Shown here: in pieces, positions 1 to 6,419 of the stretch | Layout of the letters: every line of letters begins with the position of its first letter | Numbering within the stretch: the first letter of the stretch is position 1 | From: Bacteroidota bacterium | GTDB lineage: Bacteria > Bacteroidota > Bacteroidia > 2-12-FULL-35-15 | Length of the DNA stretch: 16,313 nt | Direction: 5' to 3' | NCBI GenBank assembly: GCA_026391935.1 | Contig: JAPLDC010000076.1 | Span: 1-16,313 of the forward strand | Notes under the pieces: model-generated | What the model was told of the DNA's origin: nothing | What the model saw: the letters and a program-made list of their open reading frames with translations, nothing else | The model's database searches: none | Made by a program: the position numbers and the translations under genes

Positions 1-563
1 AAGTAGAAACCGCTATAAATTCTATTCCGGAAGATTGGAAAAAAATAAATGTTCTGTTAAACAATGCAGGATTAGCTGCCGGATTAAATTCGATTCAAGA
101 AGGGAATACAGATGATTGGGAACGAATGATCGATACGAACATCAAAGGACTCTTATATATGACCAGAAATATTGCTCCTATCATGATCAAAAATGGTTTT
201 GGGCACATTGTCAATATTGGTTCAATTGCAGGAAAAGAAGTGTATGCGAATGGAAATGTTTATTGTGCTACTAAACATGCCGTTGATGCTCTAAATAAAG
301 GAATGAGAATTGACTTATTACCTAATAACATTAAAGTTACTGCAATCCATCCCGGAATGGTAGAAACAGAATTTTCTATTGTTCGATATAATGGCGATGA
401 AGAAAGAGCAAAAAATGTATATAAAGGTTTGGAACCTCTATTGCCAGAAGATATCGCTGAAACAGTTTATTGGGTAGCCAGCAGACCTCCTCATGTAAAT
501 ATTAATGAAATAATAATCATGCCGACCGTTCAAGCTAACTCAACAACTACCATTAGGAAATAA
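1..563 (+). CDS. Short-chain dehydrogenase/reductase (SDR), 5' truncated
   Basis: The reading frame is open from base 3 to the TAA at 561-563, so the gene enters from outside the window and the N-terminal Rossmann TGxxxGxG motif is not visible. The classical SDR signature is present: NNAG (codons at 60-71), a catalytic Ser in GSIAG (codon 222-224), and YCATK with Tyr at 261-263 and Lys at 273-275, followed by the HPGMVETEF segment normal after the active site. The ending, with IIIMPT near the C-terminus, resembles the YdfG-like branch (NADP-dependent 3-hydroxy acid/serine dehydrogenases). The expected activity is NAD(P)-dependent oxidation or reduction of a small hydroxy or keto compound in the cytoplasm. 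The exact substrate cannot be read from sequence. An ATG at 126 lies inside the fold and is not the start. Confidence 0.93.
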   Translation, partial: VETAINSIPEDWKKINVLLNNAGLAAGLNSIQEGNTDDWERMIDTNIKGLLYMTRNIAPIMIKNGFGHIVNIGSIAGKEVYANGNVYCATKHAVDALNKGMRIDLLPNNIKVTAIHPGMVETEFSIVRYNGDEERAKNVYKGLEPLLPEDIAETVYWVASRPPHVNINEIIIMPTVQANSTTTIRK

Positions 564-627
564 ATGAAAGTAACATGGTAAAAAGTTTAGCGAAATAAAA
601 AATTAAATAAAAGCAAAAGAAATAAAA

Positions 628-1389
628 ATGATTTCCCTGAAAAATATTACTGAATGCCAAAAGTGCCTCAGGGGGAATTTTTTTTTGCTACTCATTCTCT
701 TGCCTCTGCTTTCTAATTCACAAGACGGAATGCCTTATCGTAAAGGGAAAATAAAGCACCGTTTGAGTTTTGGCGGAATAAAATCATTTTACCAGAATCA
801 TCCTGAACATACTGTAAATACAAAAGCGAAATTCGGTTTTGATGCTTCCTATAAAGCAGAATTACTTATGGGAAGGAAAGCAAATTTATTGATCGGATTG
901 GAATACCAAAATACAGGTTTGACGTTTAATGGATATTACAGTAAGCCGGGATACACCTATTTATTTGACAGGACATACGCCTATACGCATGATATAAGAA
1001 TCCAGGAAGTCCAATTACCACTTGCAATTAAAATCTCTTTTAACTCCGAAAAAGAACATTTTTATTCGCCCTATTTTATCGGGGGAATCGGTGCAAGGTA
1101 TATTTTCGCATCTTATACTGTTATTTCAAATGATTCAACCGGTGTGACCGTTTTCGATACCAAAGACAATATTGATTTTGAGAACCAATTATTATTAAAA
1201 GGTTTGAATGCATATTTCCAAGCGGGATTGGGATTACAATACAACATAAGAAATTCGGCAAGAGCACTATTCTTTGAATTCAATTACAAATATGATATTT
1301 CCAGAATTCATTATGATGGCAACGATCATTCAAATGATCTTAATATCCGAGATGGACATTTAATTTTTTCTGTTGGATTTCGATTATAA
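628..1389 (+). CDS. Outer-membrane beta-barrel (porin-family) protein
   Basis: 253 residues. A hydrophobic segment at about residues 17-30 (NFFLLLILLPLLSNSQ) looks like a signal peptide, with cleavage near SNSQ, although the stretch before it is long (16 residues, two cysteines). The mature part is rich in alternating polar/aromatic beta strands such as FGFDASYKAELL, LLIGLEYQNTGL, EVQLPLAIKISF, PYFIGGIGARYIF and AYFQAGLGLQYNI. It ends in FSVGFRL, a typical C-terminal strand of a barrel inserted by BamA. The LPLAIKISF...PYFIGGIGARY pattern recalls the PF13568-type outer-membrane barrels common in Bacteroidota. Ligand or transport role is unknown. It is convergent with the next gene, with only 7 bases between the stop codons. 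A T9 run at 678-686 lies in the signal-peptide codons. Confidence 0.8.
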   Translation: MISLKNITECQKCLRGNFFLLLILLPLLSNSQDGMPYRKGKIKHRLSFGGIKSFYQNHPEHTVNTKAKFGFDASYKAELLMGRKANLLIGLEYQNTGLTFNGYYSKPGYTYLFDRTYAYTHDIRIQEVQLPLAIKISFNSEKEHFYSPYFIGGIGARYIFASYTVISNDSTGVTVFDTKDNIDFENQLLLKGLNAYFQAGLGLQYNIRNSARALFFEFNYKYDISRIHYDGNDHSNDLNIRDGHLIFSVGFRL

Positions 1390-1396
1390 GGAATAT

Positions 1397-2236
1397 CTAA
1401 TGATGGTGGATTAGTATCCGACTTGAATGGTATTCCCCGGAATATTTTGAATAAAGAATATAAACACCCTCAGCCAAATCGCCTGTTTCAATAATACAAC
1501 TAGTTTGCCCGGTTGATACTACAATATCTTTCACAAAAGTTCCTAAAACAGAATACAATTTCAAGTGCCCTTCTAAACCATCCGTATTTATAGTAATGGC
1601 TCCATTTGCAGGATTAGGATAAATCATAAATGAATTAGAATTAACAGGAATAATAACATTTGGATTAATATTACAAGCATAATCTTTCACTACAACTTTT
1701 TCGTTGGAAACTTCTTCGACACGGATCCAACCGAAAAGAGTATCATTTGTAACATATAACTTAAATCCTATGTAATGCTCTCCAATACTATCCCAAGGAT
1801 TCATGCTTGGATAAGCCCAGCTGCCATAACCGGCCCCCCAGATCACATTATTATAATTGTGATATGAATAATTTGAAGAAATAGAATCACCATAATTAAG
1901 TGGAACAGGTACTGGATAGCCTTTAAAAACTCCGGGCCAAACACCACAAGTAACCTGCTGTGAATAAATCAAAGCGCGACTTCTATCAAGCGAAGCACTA
2001 GAACAAACCGATGAACCTCCACCTAAGGCACAAAAAAAGTGATCCACATCCAAAATAAGATTTGCTTCAGAGGAATACATCCCTGTGCCTAAAAGTTTTA
2101 AGCTATCGTCAGGAATAATATCGGTATAAATGTCTGTGGAATAATAAATGCCGGCCTTTATATATTGTGCTTTCGAATTAGGTAAAAACAAAAAGCAAAA
2201 GATATTTATGAAATAAAATATTTTTATTTTTTTCAT
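1397..2236 (-). CDS. Secreted protein with T9SS type A sorting domain
   Basis: About 279 residues from the chosen ATG (MKKIKIFYF). A signal peptide with hydrophobic core IFYFINIFCFLFL ends at SKAQ. The last ~75 residues form a T9SS type A C-terminal domain: MIYPNPANGAITI, LKLYSVLGTFVKDI, TGDLAEGVYILY, then a basic/His-rich tail. This domain directs export through the outer membrane and attachment or release at the cell surface. The middle part (GFKLYVTNDTLFGWIRVEE followed by VVVKDYACN) resembles a surface domain often found before T9SS tails in this phylum. It has a few Cys and many Tyr/Ser/Asn and no catalytic motif that I recognise. The frame can be extended to ATG 2242 or TTG 2248, but a candidate -7 element (2246-2253) overlaps the TTG, so an internal ATG is preferred. 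Confidence 0.85.
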   Translation of the reverse strand: MKKIKIFYFINIFCFLFLPNSKAQYIKAGIYYSTDIYTDIIPDDSLKLLGTGMYSSEANLILDVDHFFCALGGGSSVCSSASLDRSRALIYSQQVTCGVWPGVFKGYPVPVPLNYGDSISSNYSYHNYNNVIWGAGYGSWAYPSMNPWDSIGEHYIGFKLYVTNDTLFGWIRVEEVSNEKVVVKDYACNINPNVIIPVNSNSFMIYPNPANGAITINTDGLEGHLKLYSVLGTFVKDIVVSTGQTSCIIETGDLAEGVYILYSKYSGEYHSSRILIHHH

Positions 2237-2245
2237 GGACATAAG

Positions 2246-2253
2246 CAAAGGTA
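2246..2253 (-). promoter_or_regulatory. Candidate -7 element (TACCTTTG) for the T9SS-sorted gene
   Basis: On the minus strand TACCTTTG fits the Bacteroidota -7 consensus TAnnTTTG and lies 9 bases before the ATG at 2236. No TTG is found at the usual spacing upstream, so only half of the promoter is supported. If real, the transcript would start within a few bases of the start codon and be nearly leaderless. Confidence 0.35.
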
Positions 2254-2265
2254 TACCTATTTTTT

Positions 2266-2727
2266 TTAAGCCTTCTTATTAAAAGCTGCTTCAAACTTTT
2301 CAATCCATTCTTTAACAGTCATTTTACGGATCAATTCACCGAACAATTTAAATGGAATTTGCTCCGGCTTTTTAAAACGAATGCAACTTTTTCCCATATC
2401 CAATTTTGCATCGGTATGTTTTGGATATTCTGTTATAAACCAATTCAATAATTTGGGATCAGCATAGATCCCCATGTGGTAAATGGCAATAAAGTTTTTT
2501 TGATTAGCAATATTTGCAAATGGCAACGGTAATTTCGGGTCACAATGATATCCTTTCGGATAAAGTGAATGTGGTACCACATAGCCAATCATTCCATAAC
2601 TCATTCGTTCTTCAAATCCCTTCGGAAGATTTTCCAGGATCTCTTTCCGCAATTTCAGTATTGCATCTTTTCTTTCTGCAGGTAACTGAGAAACATACTC
2701 GTCCGGTGATGATGCTGTTGTTTTCAT
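2266..2727 (-). CDS. DUF1801 domain protein (YdhG-like)
   Basis: 153 residues, cytoplasmic, with no signal peptide or membrane segment. The pattern DEYVSQLPAERKDAILKLRKEI at the N-terminus, GFEERMSYGMIGYVVP, then NFIAIYHMGIY and GKSCIRFKKPEQIPFKLFGELI matches the DUF1801 / YdhG-like family, small alpha/beta proteins with a frataxin/YjbR-like fold. Biochemical function is not established for the family. The gene lies between the AAA+ gene (2818) and the T9SS gene, all on the minus strand. It is separated from the AAA+ gene by 90 bases containing an inverted repeat, so co-transcription with it is not assured. Start ATG at 2727 gives the usual family length. Confidence 0.85.
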   Translation of the reverse strand: MKTTASSPDEYVSQLPAERKDAILKLRKEILENLPKGFEERMSYGMIGYVVPHSLYPKGYHCDPKLPLPFANIANQKNFIAIYHMGIYADPKLLNWFITEYPKHTDAKLDMGKSCIRFKKPEQIPFKLFGELIRKMTVKEWIEKFEAAFNKKA

Positions 2728-2745
2728 TATTATGATTTAAAATCA

Positions 2746-2809
2746 ACCACAGATTACACAAATTAACACAGAAAACAATAAATCTGTGCAAATCTGAGAA
2801 ATCTGTGGT
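2746..2809. repeat. Imperfect inverted repeat with 10-bp outer arms
   Basis: ACCACAGATT (2746-2755) is answered by AATCTGTGGT (2800-2809), with inner partial pairs CACAG (2767-2771) and CTGTG (2784-2788). The element fills the gap between the AAA+ gene stop (2818) and the DUF1801 start (2727). The wording (ccacagatt...acacag) resembles dispersed intergenic repeats seen in many Bacteroidota. It could fold in RNA and act as a processing or termination signal, but there is no clean T-run after it. Confidence 0.6.
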
Positions 2810-2817
2810 GAAATATG

Positions 2818-5433
2818 TTACGAACTAAACTTAAATCCTAAACGACCTCCTTGTGCACGTTCATTAGTTACGATCTCAAATTCTTTCACATCGCTTAATA
2901 ATAATTCTGCTAAATGTTTTGCAGTCCGCTCAGAAGAGGACATTTCTGCCAATCGCAAATTTTGATTTTTGATGGCCTCTGCTGCAAGATTTCGGACAGT
3001 CCGTGCATTGCCAAAATGTTTATCCCGGCTCGAATAAATGTGGGCATAATATGCTTTTAAATGTGCCTCTGCTTCTGCATCCGGAGTAATTTTTTCTTTC
3101 GCCAAAATGGAAAGCGTAATTGCATACAGATCTTCCGGAGAATAATCAGTAAAATTAAATGTACGATCAAAACGGGATTTTAACCCGGGATTTGAATCAA
3201 TAAACTCCGACATATTATCGGTGTATCCGGCTACAATAACACCAAACTGTCCGCGTAGGTCTTCCATCCGCTTTAAAATAACCTGAATAGCTTCTTGTCC
3301 GAAATCATTTGCCGAACCCTTATTTGCCAATGCATAGGCTTCATCGATGAATAAAATCCCTCCTTGCGCTTCTTCAATTTTTTCTCCGGTTTTAATTGCA
3401 GTCTGACCCAGAAAACCTGCCACCAATCCTTCTCTGTCAACTTCCACAATATGTCCTCGTTCCAGCAATCCTAGTCCTTTATAAATCTTCGCAACAATAC
3501 GTGCGACAGTCGTTTTTCCAGTTCCAGGATTTCCTGTAAAAATGCTATGCAAAGAAAATTTATTCAAAACATCTCTTCCTGTTTCTTTATAGAAACGCAC
3601 CAATTTCACAAGTTCATTGATCTCTTCTTTCACAGAATTCATTCCAGTAAGTGCATTCAATTCAGCCAATCCTTCTTTCAATAACTTTTCATTTACTTCC
3701 AGACTTAATTTCTTTTTACCCTGTGCAGCAAAAACTTTTTGCATATCGCTAAGTTCAACAGTAGAAAGCACATCGTTTGACAATTCATTCACATCAGGAT
3801 GAGACATCAACCGCAAGCCTAAATTCATTTTCGCCTCGTCTATCAATGAATACACGTATCGTGCATTTCCAAAAGAATTGTCACGAGTGCGGTAAACCTC
3901 CACTAACATCTCATCCATAAATGTATTTGCTTCCTCAGTAATGTTCACACCTTTTTTCTTTGCAGCCAATGCAGCAATCGCAAACATCTCTTCCGGCATG
4001 TAATCTTCAAAATGGAAATACTGATTGAATCGGGATTTTAAACCAGGATTAGAATCGATAAACGTTTGCATTTCCTTTGGATATCCTGCACACATGATTG
4101 CAATATCACCTGTACCGTCACTCATTTCTTTTATCAATATTTCCAATACCTCATGCCCGAAATCATTTGAATCCTCTTTAGCACGCGTCAATGAATAAGC
4201 CTCATCGATAAATAAGATGCCCACTTTCGCTTCTTCAATAATCTTCTTCACTTTCGGAGCTGTTTGTCCGATGTATTGAGCAACGAGATCAGAGCGATCC
4301 ACTTCTTTCACATGGCCTTTACTCAACAAACCCATTTTTTTATAAAGTTTGCCAAGCATATTTACTACAGTTGTTTTTCCGGTACCGGGATTGCCTGTAA
4401 AAACGCTGTGCAAATTTATTTTCCCATTATCATCAAAACCTTTTTCTTTTCTGAGTTTAATAAAGTTGATATAATTAATATGGTCTTTAATATTTTTTTT
4501 CACTTCCTCCATCCCTATCAACTCTTCAATTTTCGCAAGCAATTGCTCGGTCGTTTCTTCTTCAACCGTATTCGTTGCTGTTTCAGTAACAGATTGCAAA
4601 GCTTGTTCAGATGAAACCATTGGAGTCACAACTCCTTCTTCTGCAACATCTCCCATTTCAAAAGGAATAAGTGCAACAAGCGTATCCATAAAAACAATTT
4701 CTACAGTATATTTATCATCCTTAAAAGAACCTGCAACGTCACTTCCCCACCCACCGTCAAAAGTAAAAACAGTGTCTTGCTTTCCTTTTTCGATTAATCC
4801 CGTCCGTGTACTTTGTCCTTTGGGCTGACCTGCGTCATCATAAAAATTAAAAAAGAATTCATAATTCCAGTCACTGGCAGTTTTTGTTTTCAATTTGAAC
4901 TCTACCCATAGGTAAGGAGTAGTAGCATGATTTAGTTTTTTATAATAGGTTCTATTTGTGATATTCCAACCATCGTAAGGCCCTGGAAATAACTTAACGG
5001 ACTCTACAGAAAAATATGGATTATTAGTAGCGGTCACTCTTCCAACATCCTCAATGAAGAATTTTTTTGATCCTACAAATTCATTATCGATATAAGCTTC
5101 CCAAAGATAATCTCCCTTGAACCAAAATGTTCCTTCATTAGGAGTTCCCCATCCATCACGCGCATATACAATGTTCTCATCCATTTTAATGGTGATGGTT
5201 GAATCGATGGAACACAATTCTTTACGGGTGCTTCCATCCAACGAAAACGCTTTTAATGTAACTTTAGCATTCCATTCTGCTTCATCGAAAAGCTTATTAA
5301 AAAAGGAAAATTCGGTTCGCAGATAGGTCGTTTCCATCCGATCAAAAACGGTACGATACTTTTTTGTAGAATTCGCCATCCATTCATCGGATGAATAGAC
5401 TTTCACATCCTTTAACTTGTAGTTTTTAGCCAT
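2818..5433 (-). CDS. Double-AAA+ ATPase of the CbbX/CfxQ type with duplicated beta-rich N-terminal domains
   Basis: 871 residues, cytoplasmic. Residues ~30-132 and ~142-264 form two similar beta-rich repeats: TTYLRTEF / TPYLWVEF, EWNAKV / DWNYEF, DGWGTPNEGTFWFKGDYLWEAYI / DGGWGSDVAGSFKDDKYTVEIV. An acidic/Thr-rich linker (265-300) leads to two complete AAA+ modules. Module 1: Walker A GNPGTGKT 347-354, Walker B ILFIDEAY 406-413, arginine-finger region LKSRF 465-469, sensor-2 GNAR 522-525. Module 2: 634-641, 693-700, 751-755, 808-811. All catalytic residues appear intact in both. The modules resemble CbbX (rubisco activase) and EccA-type ATPases, which form hexameric remodelling machines. There is no rubisco or type VII secretion gene here, so the client is unknown. 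The beta repeats probably bind it (inference). Start at ATG 5433 fits the first strand. Confidence 0.9.
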   Translation of the reverse strand: MAKNYKLKDVKVYSSDEWMANSTKKYRTVFDRMETTYLRTEFSFFNKLFDEAEWNAKVTLKAFSLDGSTRKELCSIDSTITIKMDENIVYARDGWGTPNEGTFWFKGDYLWEAYIDNEFVGSKKFFIEDVGRVTATNNPYFSVESVKLFPGPYDGWNITNRTYYKKLNHATTPYLWVEFKLKTKTASDWNYEFFFNFYDDAGQPKGQSTRTGLIEKGKQDTVFTFDGGWGSDVAGSFKDDKYTVEIVFMDTLVALIPFEMGDVAEEGVVTPMVSSEQALQSVTETATNTVEEETTEQLLAKIEELIGMEEVKKNIKDHINYINFIKLRKEKGFDDNGKINLHSVFTGNPGTGKTTVVNMLGKLYKKMGLLSKGHVKEVDRSDLVAQYIGQTAPKVKKIIEEAKVGILFIDEAYSLTRAKEDSNDFGHEVLEILIKEMSDGTGDIAIMCAGYPKEMQTFIDSNPGLKSRFNQYFHFEDYMPEEMFAIAALAAKKKGVNITEEANTFMDEMLVEVYRTRDNSFGNARYVYSLIDEAKMNLGLRLMSHPDVNELSNDVLSTVELSDMQKVFAAQGKKKLSLEVNEKLLKEGLAELNALTGMNSVKEEINELVKLVRFYKETGRDVLNKFSLHSIFTGNPGTGKTTVARIVAKIYKGLGLLERGHIVEVDREGLVAGFLGQTAIKTGEKIEEAQGGILFIDEAYALANKGSANDFGQEAIQVILKRMEDLRGQFGVIVAGYTDNMSEFIDSNPGLKSRFDRTFNFTDYSPEDLYAITLSILAKEKITPDAEAEAHLKAYYAHIYSSRDKHFGNARTVRNLAAEAIKNQNLRLAEMSSSERTAKHLAELLLSDVKEFEIVTNERAQGGRLGFKFSS

Positions 5434-5534
5434 TGCAGTGCAGATTTTAATCTTCTCTAAAAATAAAATAAAAATGGATAAATTCCGAAGATTGTTGGAA
5501 AATAAAGTTTACGGGACTTTCATAAAAAGTCACC

Positions 5535-5606
5535 ATTAATTGCGAGGAGGAACGAGAAAGTAATCTAATTAAAAATCCCCCTTGCTCCCTTTGGTAAGGG
5601 GGAATT
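5535..5606. repeat. Intergenic dispersed-repeat-like element with GC-rich hairpin
   Basis: Two motifs sit side by side. TGCGAGGAGGAACGAGAAAG (5541-5560), continuing to TAATCT, is a slightly worn form of the 'TGCGAGGA..AACGAAGCAATCT' intergenic repeat I know from many bacterial genomes. Then TCCCCCTT (5576-5583) pairs with AAGGGGGA (5596-5603), an 8-bp stem with a 12-base loop, in an otherwise AT-rich region. The high G+C of the hairpin stands out locally. Copy number in the genome cannot be judged from this window. Confidence 0.5.
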
Positions 5607-5631
5607 GCCCTAATACTGAATTTACTGCAAA

Positions 5632-5664
5632 GAAAAACCCATCACATTCCTGTAACGGGTTTTC
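5632..5664 (-). terminator. Possible terminator downstream of the lipoprotein gene
   Basis: On the minus strand AAAACCC (5663-5657) pairs with GGGTTTT (5640-5634) around a 16-base loop, followed by TTTCTTT-like sequence. It lies about 40 bases after the lipoprotein stop codon. A weak AT hairpin (TAATTAGA 5667-5674 with TCTAATTA 5694-5701) lies between. The stem is short with a large loop, so this is only a candidate. Confidence 0.35.
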
Positions 5665-5701
5665 CTTAATTAGACAAATCTCTCTAAACTAAATCTAATT
5701 A

Positions 5702-6094
5702 TTAAAAATTGCCTTTGGCAACTGCGCTTTGTGAAGGGTTTGTTGTTGAATTTTCAACTTGCAAAATACCATTCACGAATATCTGAACCTGAACTACACT
5801 ATGAGAAGGAACAAGGTTTGAAGCTGAGACAGAAAAAACATTTCCTGTAGCATATGTAAAATTGATAGTTTCTTCTGTACGGTTCACTTCCGCATGTGTC
5901 ATTTCTAATTCTCCGTTTGAATTCGGAGCGATATAATCAACATTAACATGTCCGGATGCACTTTGAATACGGTATTCTATATTAATAGTAGTTACATCAG
6001 AAGCTGCAGTTTGAGGTTTCGCATCATTCTTTTTTGAGCAAGAAACCATCAAAACACTTACTAATAAAGCAATACCGACGAATATTTTTTTCAT
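5702..6094 (-). CDS. Small lipoprotein with a possible MmpS-like domain
   Basis: 130 residues from ATG 6094 (MKKIFVG). The signal peptide has a clear lipobox ending in LMVSC, so Cys19 would be lipidated and the protein anchored to a membrane. SKKND follows the Cys. The mature part is all-beta in appearance: TINIEYRIQSASGHVNVDYIA, ETINFTYATGN, VFSVSASN and VVQVQIFVNGILQVEN. The order 'xVxYxxxxxxGxxxVxYxxPxxx...VQIxVNGxxxxxxxS' recalls the MmpS-type transport-accessory beta-sandwich, here as a stand-alone lipoprotein. This is recognition by eye only. The frame extends upstream to a TTG at 6154, but that TTG is the -33 element of the promoter, so the shorter ATG form is the gene. No MmpL/RND partner is adjacent. 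Confidence 0.78.
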   Translation of the reverse strand: MKKIFVGIALLVSVLMVSCSKKNDAKPQTAASDVTTINIEYRIQSASGHVNVDYIAPNSNGELEMTHAEVNRTEETINFTYATGNVFSVSASNLVPSHSVVQVQIFVNGILQVENSTTNPSQSAVAKGNF

Positions 6095-6124
6095 TTTGTT
6101 TAATCCTATTGTTCTTTCCGAGTG

Positions 6125-6155
6125 CAAAAGTACTCTTTTCAAAATAAAAAACAAA
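6125..6155 (-). promoter_or_regulatory. Bacteroidota-type promoter of the lipoprotein gene
   Basis: On the minus strand TTTG (6155-6152), exactly 19 bases, then TACTTTTG (6132-6125) match the -33/-7 consensus TTTG-N19-TAnnTTTG. The predicted start of transcription near 6118-6121 leaves a leader of about 25 bases to ATG 6094. This promoter overlaps the upstream extension of the reading frame and settles the choice of start codon. Confidence 0.75.
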
Positions 6156-6157
6156 TA

Positions 6158-6190
6158 TTTATCGTTTAATTTATCTATTTAAACGATAAA
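6158..6190. repeat. Perfect 12-bp-arm inverted repeat upstream of the lipoprotein promoter (operator candidate)
   Basis: TTTATCGTTTAA (6158-6169) and TTAAACGATAAA (6179-6190) are exact reverse complements separated by 9 bases. The nearer arm is only 2 bases from the -33 TTTG of the lipoprotein promoter. A third TAAACG occurs at 6208-6213. The position suits a dimeric regulator binding site. It is less like a terminator because no gene ends just before it and no T-run follows on either strand. Confidence 0.6.
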
Positions 6191-6303
6191 AAAGGGTAAA
6201 TAATCGCTAAACGCACATTAAAAACTGCAAAAAATCAGTCTTTTATAAAATTTTATAAAAAAAATATTGATAACCCGATGGATAATATCCTAATAATTTC
6301 AAG

Positions 6304-6405
6304 ATGTTAAATATGGAAAAAACAAGTCGTGAAGAAAATATTGAATTTGAAACTTACAAAAAAGAAAATTGTAAAAGGGATAATATTATAATTGAATACG
6401 ATTAG
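6304..6405 (+). CDS. Doubtful small ORF (33 residues)
   Basis: ATG at 6304 to TAG at 6403-6405 encodes a very charged peptide (MLNMEKTSREENIEFETYKK...). It has no signal peptide, membrane segment or recognised motif, and no good promoter is seen before it. In AT-rich noncoding DNA an ORF of this size can arise by chance. It is listed only because the gap has no other gene. Confidence 0.15.
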   Translation: MLNMEKTSREENIEFETYKKENCKRDNIIIEYD

Positions 6406-6419
6406 GTAAAGACTACGAA

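Larger units (their letters stand above)
6095..6419. other. 325-base AT-rich region without a convincing gene
   Basis: From right to left it holds: a doubtful 33-codon ORF on the plus strand (6304-6405); an 11-bp palindrome GGATAATATCC (6280-6290); two adjacent copies of the self-complementary TTTTATAAAA (6241-6260); a TAAACG half-site (6208-6213); the 12-bp-arm inverted repeat (6158-6190); and the lipoprotein promoter (6125-6155). The density of short palindromes suggests regulatory sequence. AT-richness alone makes some of these likely by chance. Confidence 0.5.

Noticed and set aside
1428..1445. Palindrome TATTCC-CC-GGAATA near the convergent gene ends, considered as a terminator
   Set aside because: It lies within the codons of the T9SS sorting domain and has no T-run, so it is probably incidental.
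2237..2248. Upstream starts (TTG 2248, ATG 2242) for the T9SS-sorted protein
   Set aside because: A -7-like TACCTTTG overlaps the TTG, and the MKKIKIF start at 2236 gives a normal signal peptide. ATG 2242 remains possible.
4264..4614. 116-residue plus-strand reading frame inside the AAA+ gene
   Set aside because: It is antisense to the first AAA+ module and has a Phe/His/Ile-rich composition with no motif.
2818..5433. Reading the AAA+ protein as EccA of a type VII secretion system or as a rubisco activase
   Set aside because: No secretion or rubisco genes are nearby, and the N-terminal beta repeats differ from the EccA TPR-like domain and from single-module CbbX.
6095..6154. Upstream extension of the lipoprotein reading frame to a TTG start
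   Set aside because: The TTG is part of the -33 element of a strong promoter, the -7 element lies inside the extension, and the signal peptide with lipobox begins at the ATG at 6094.
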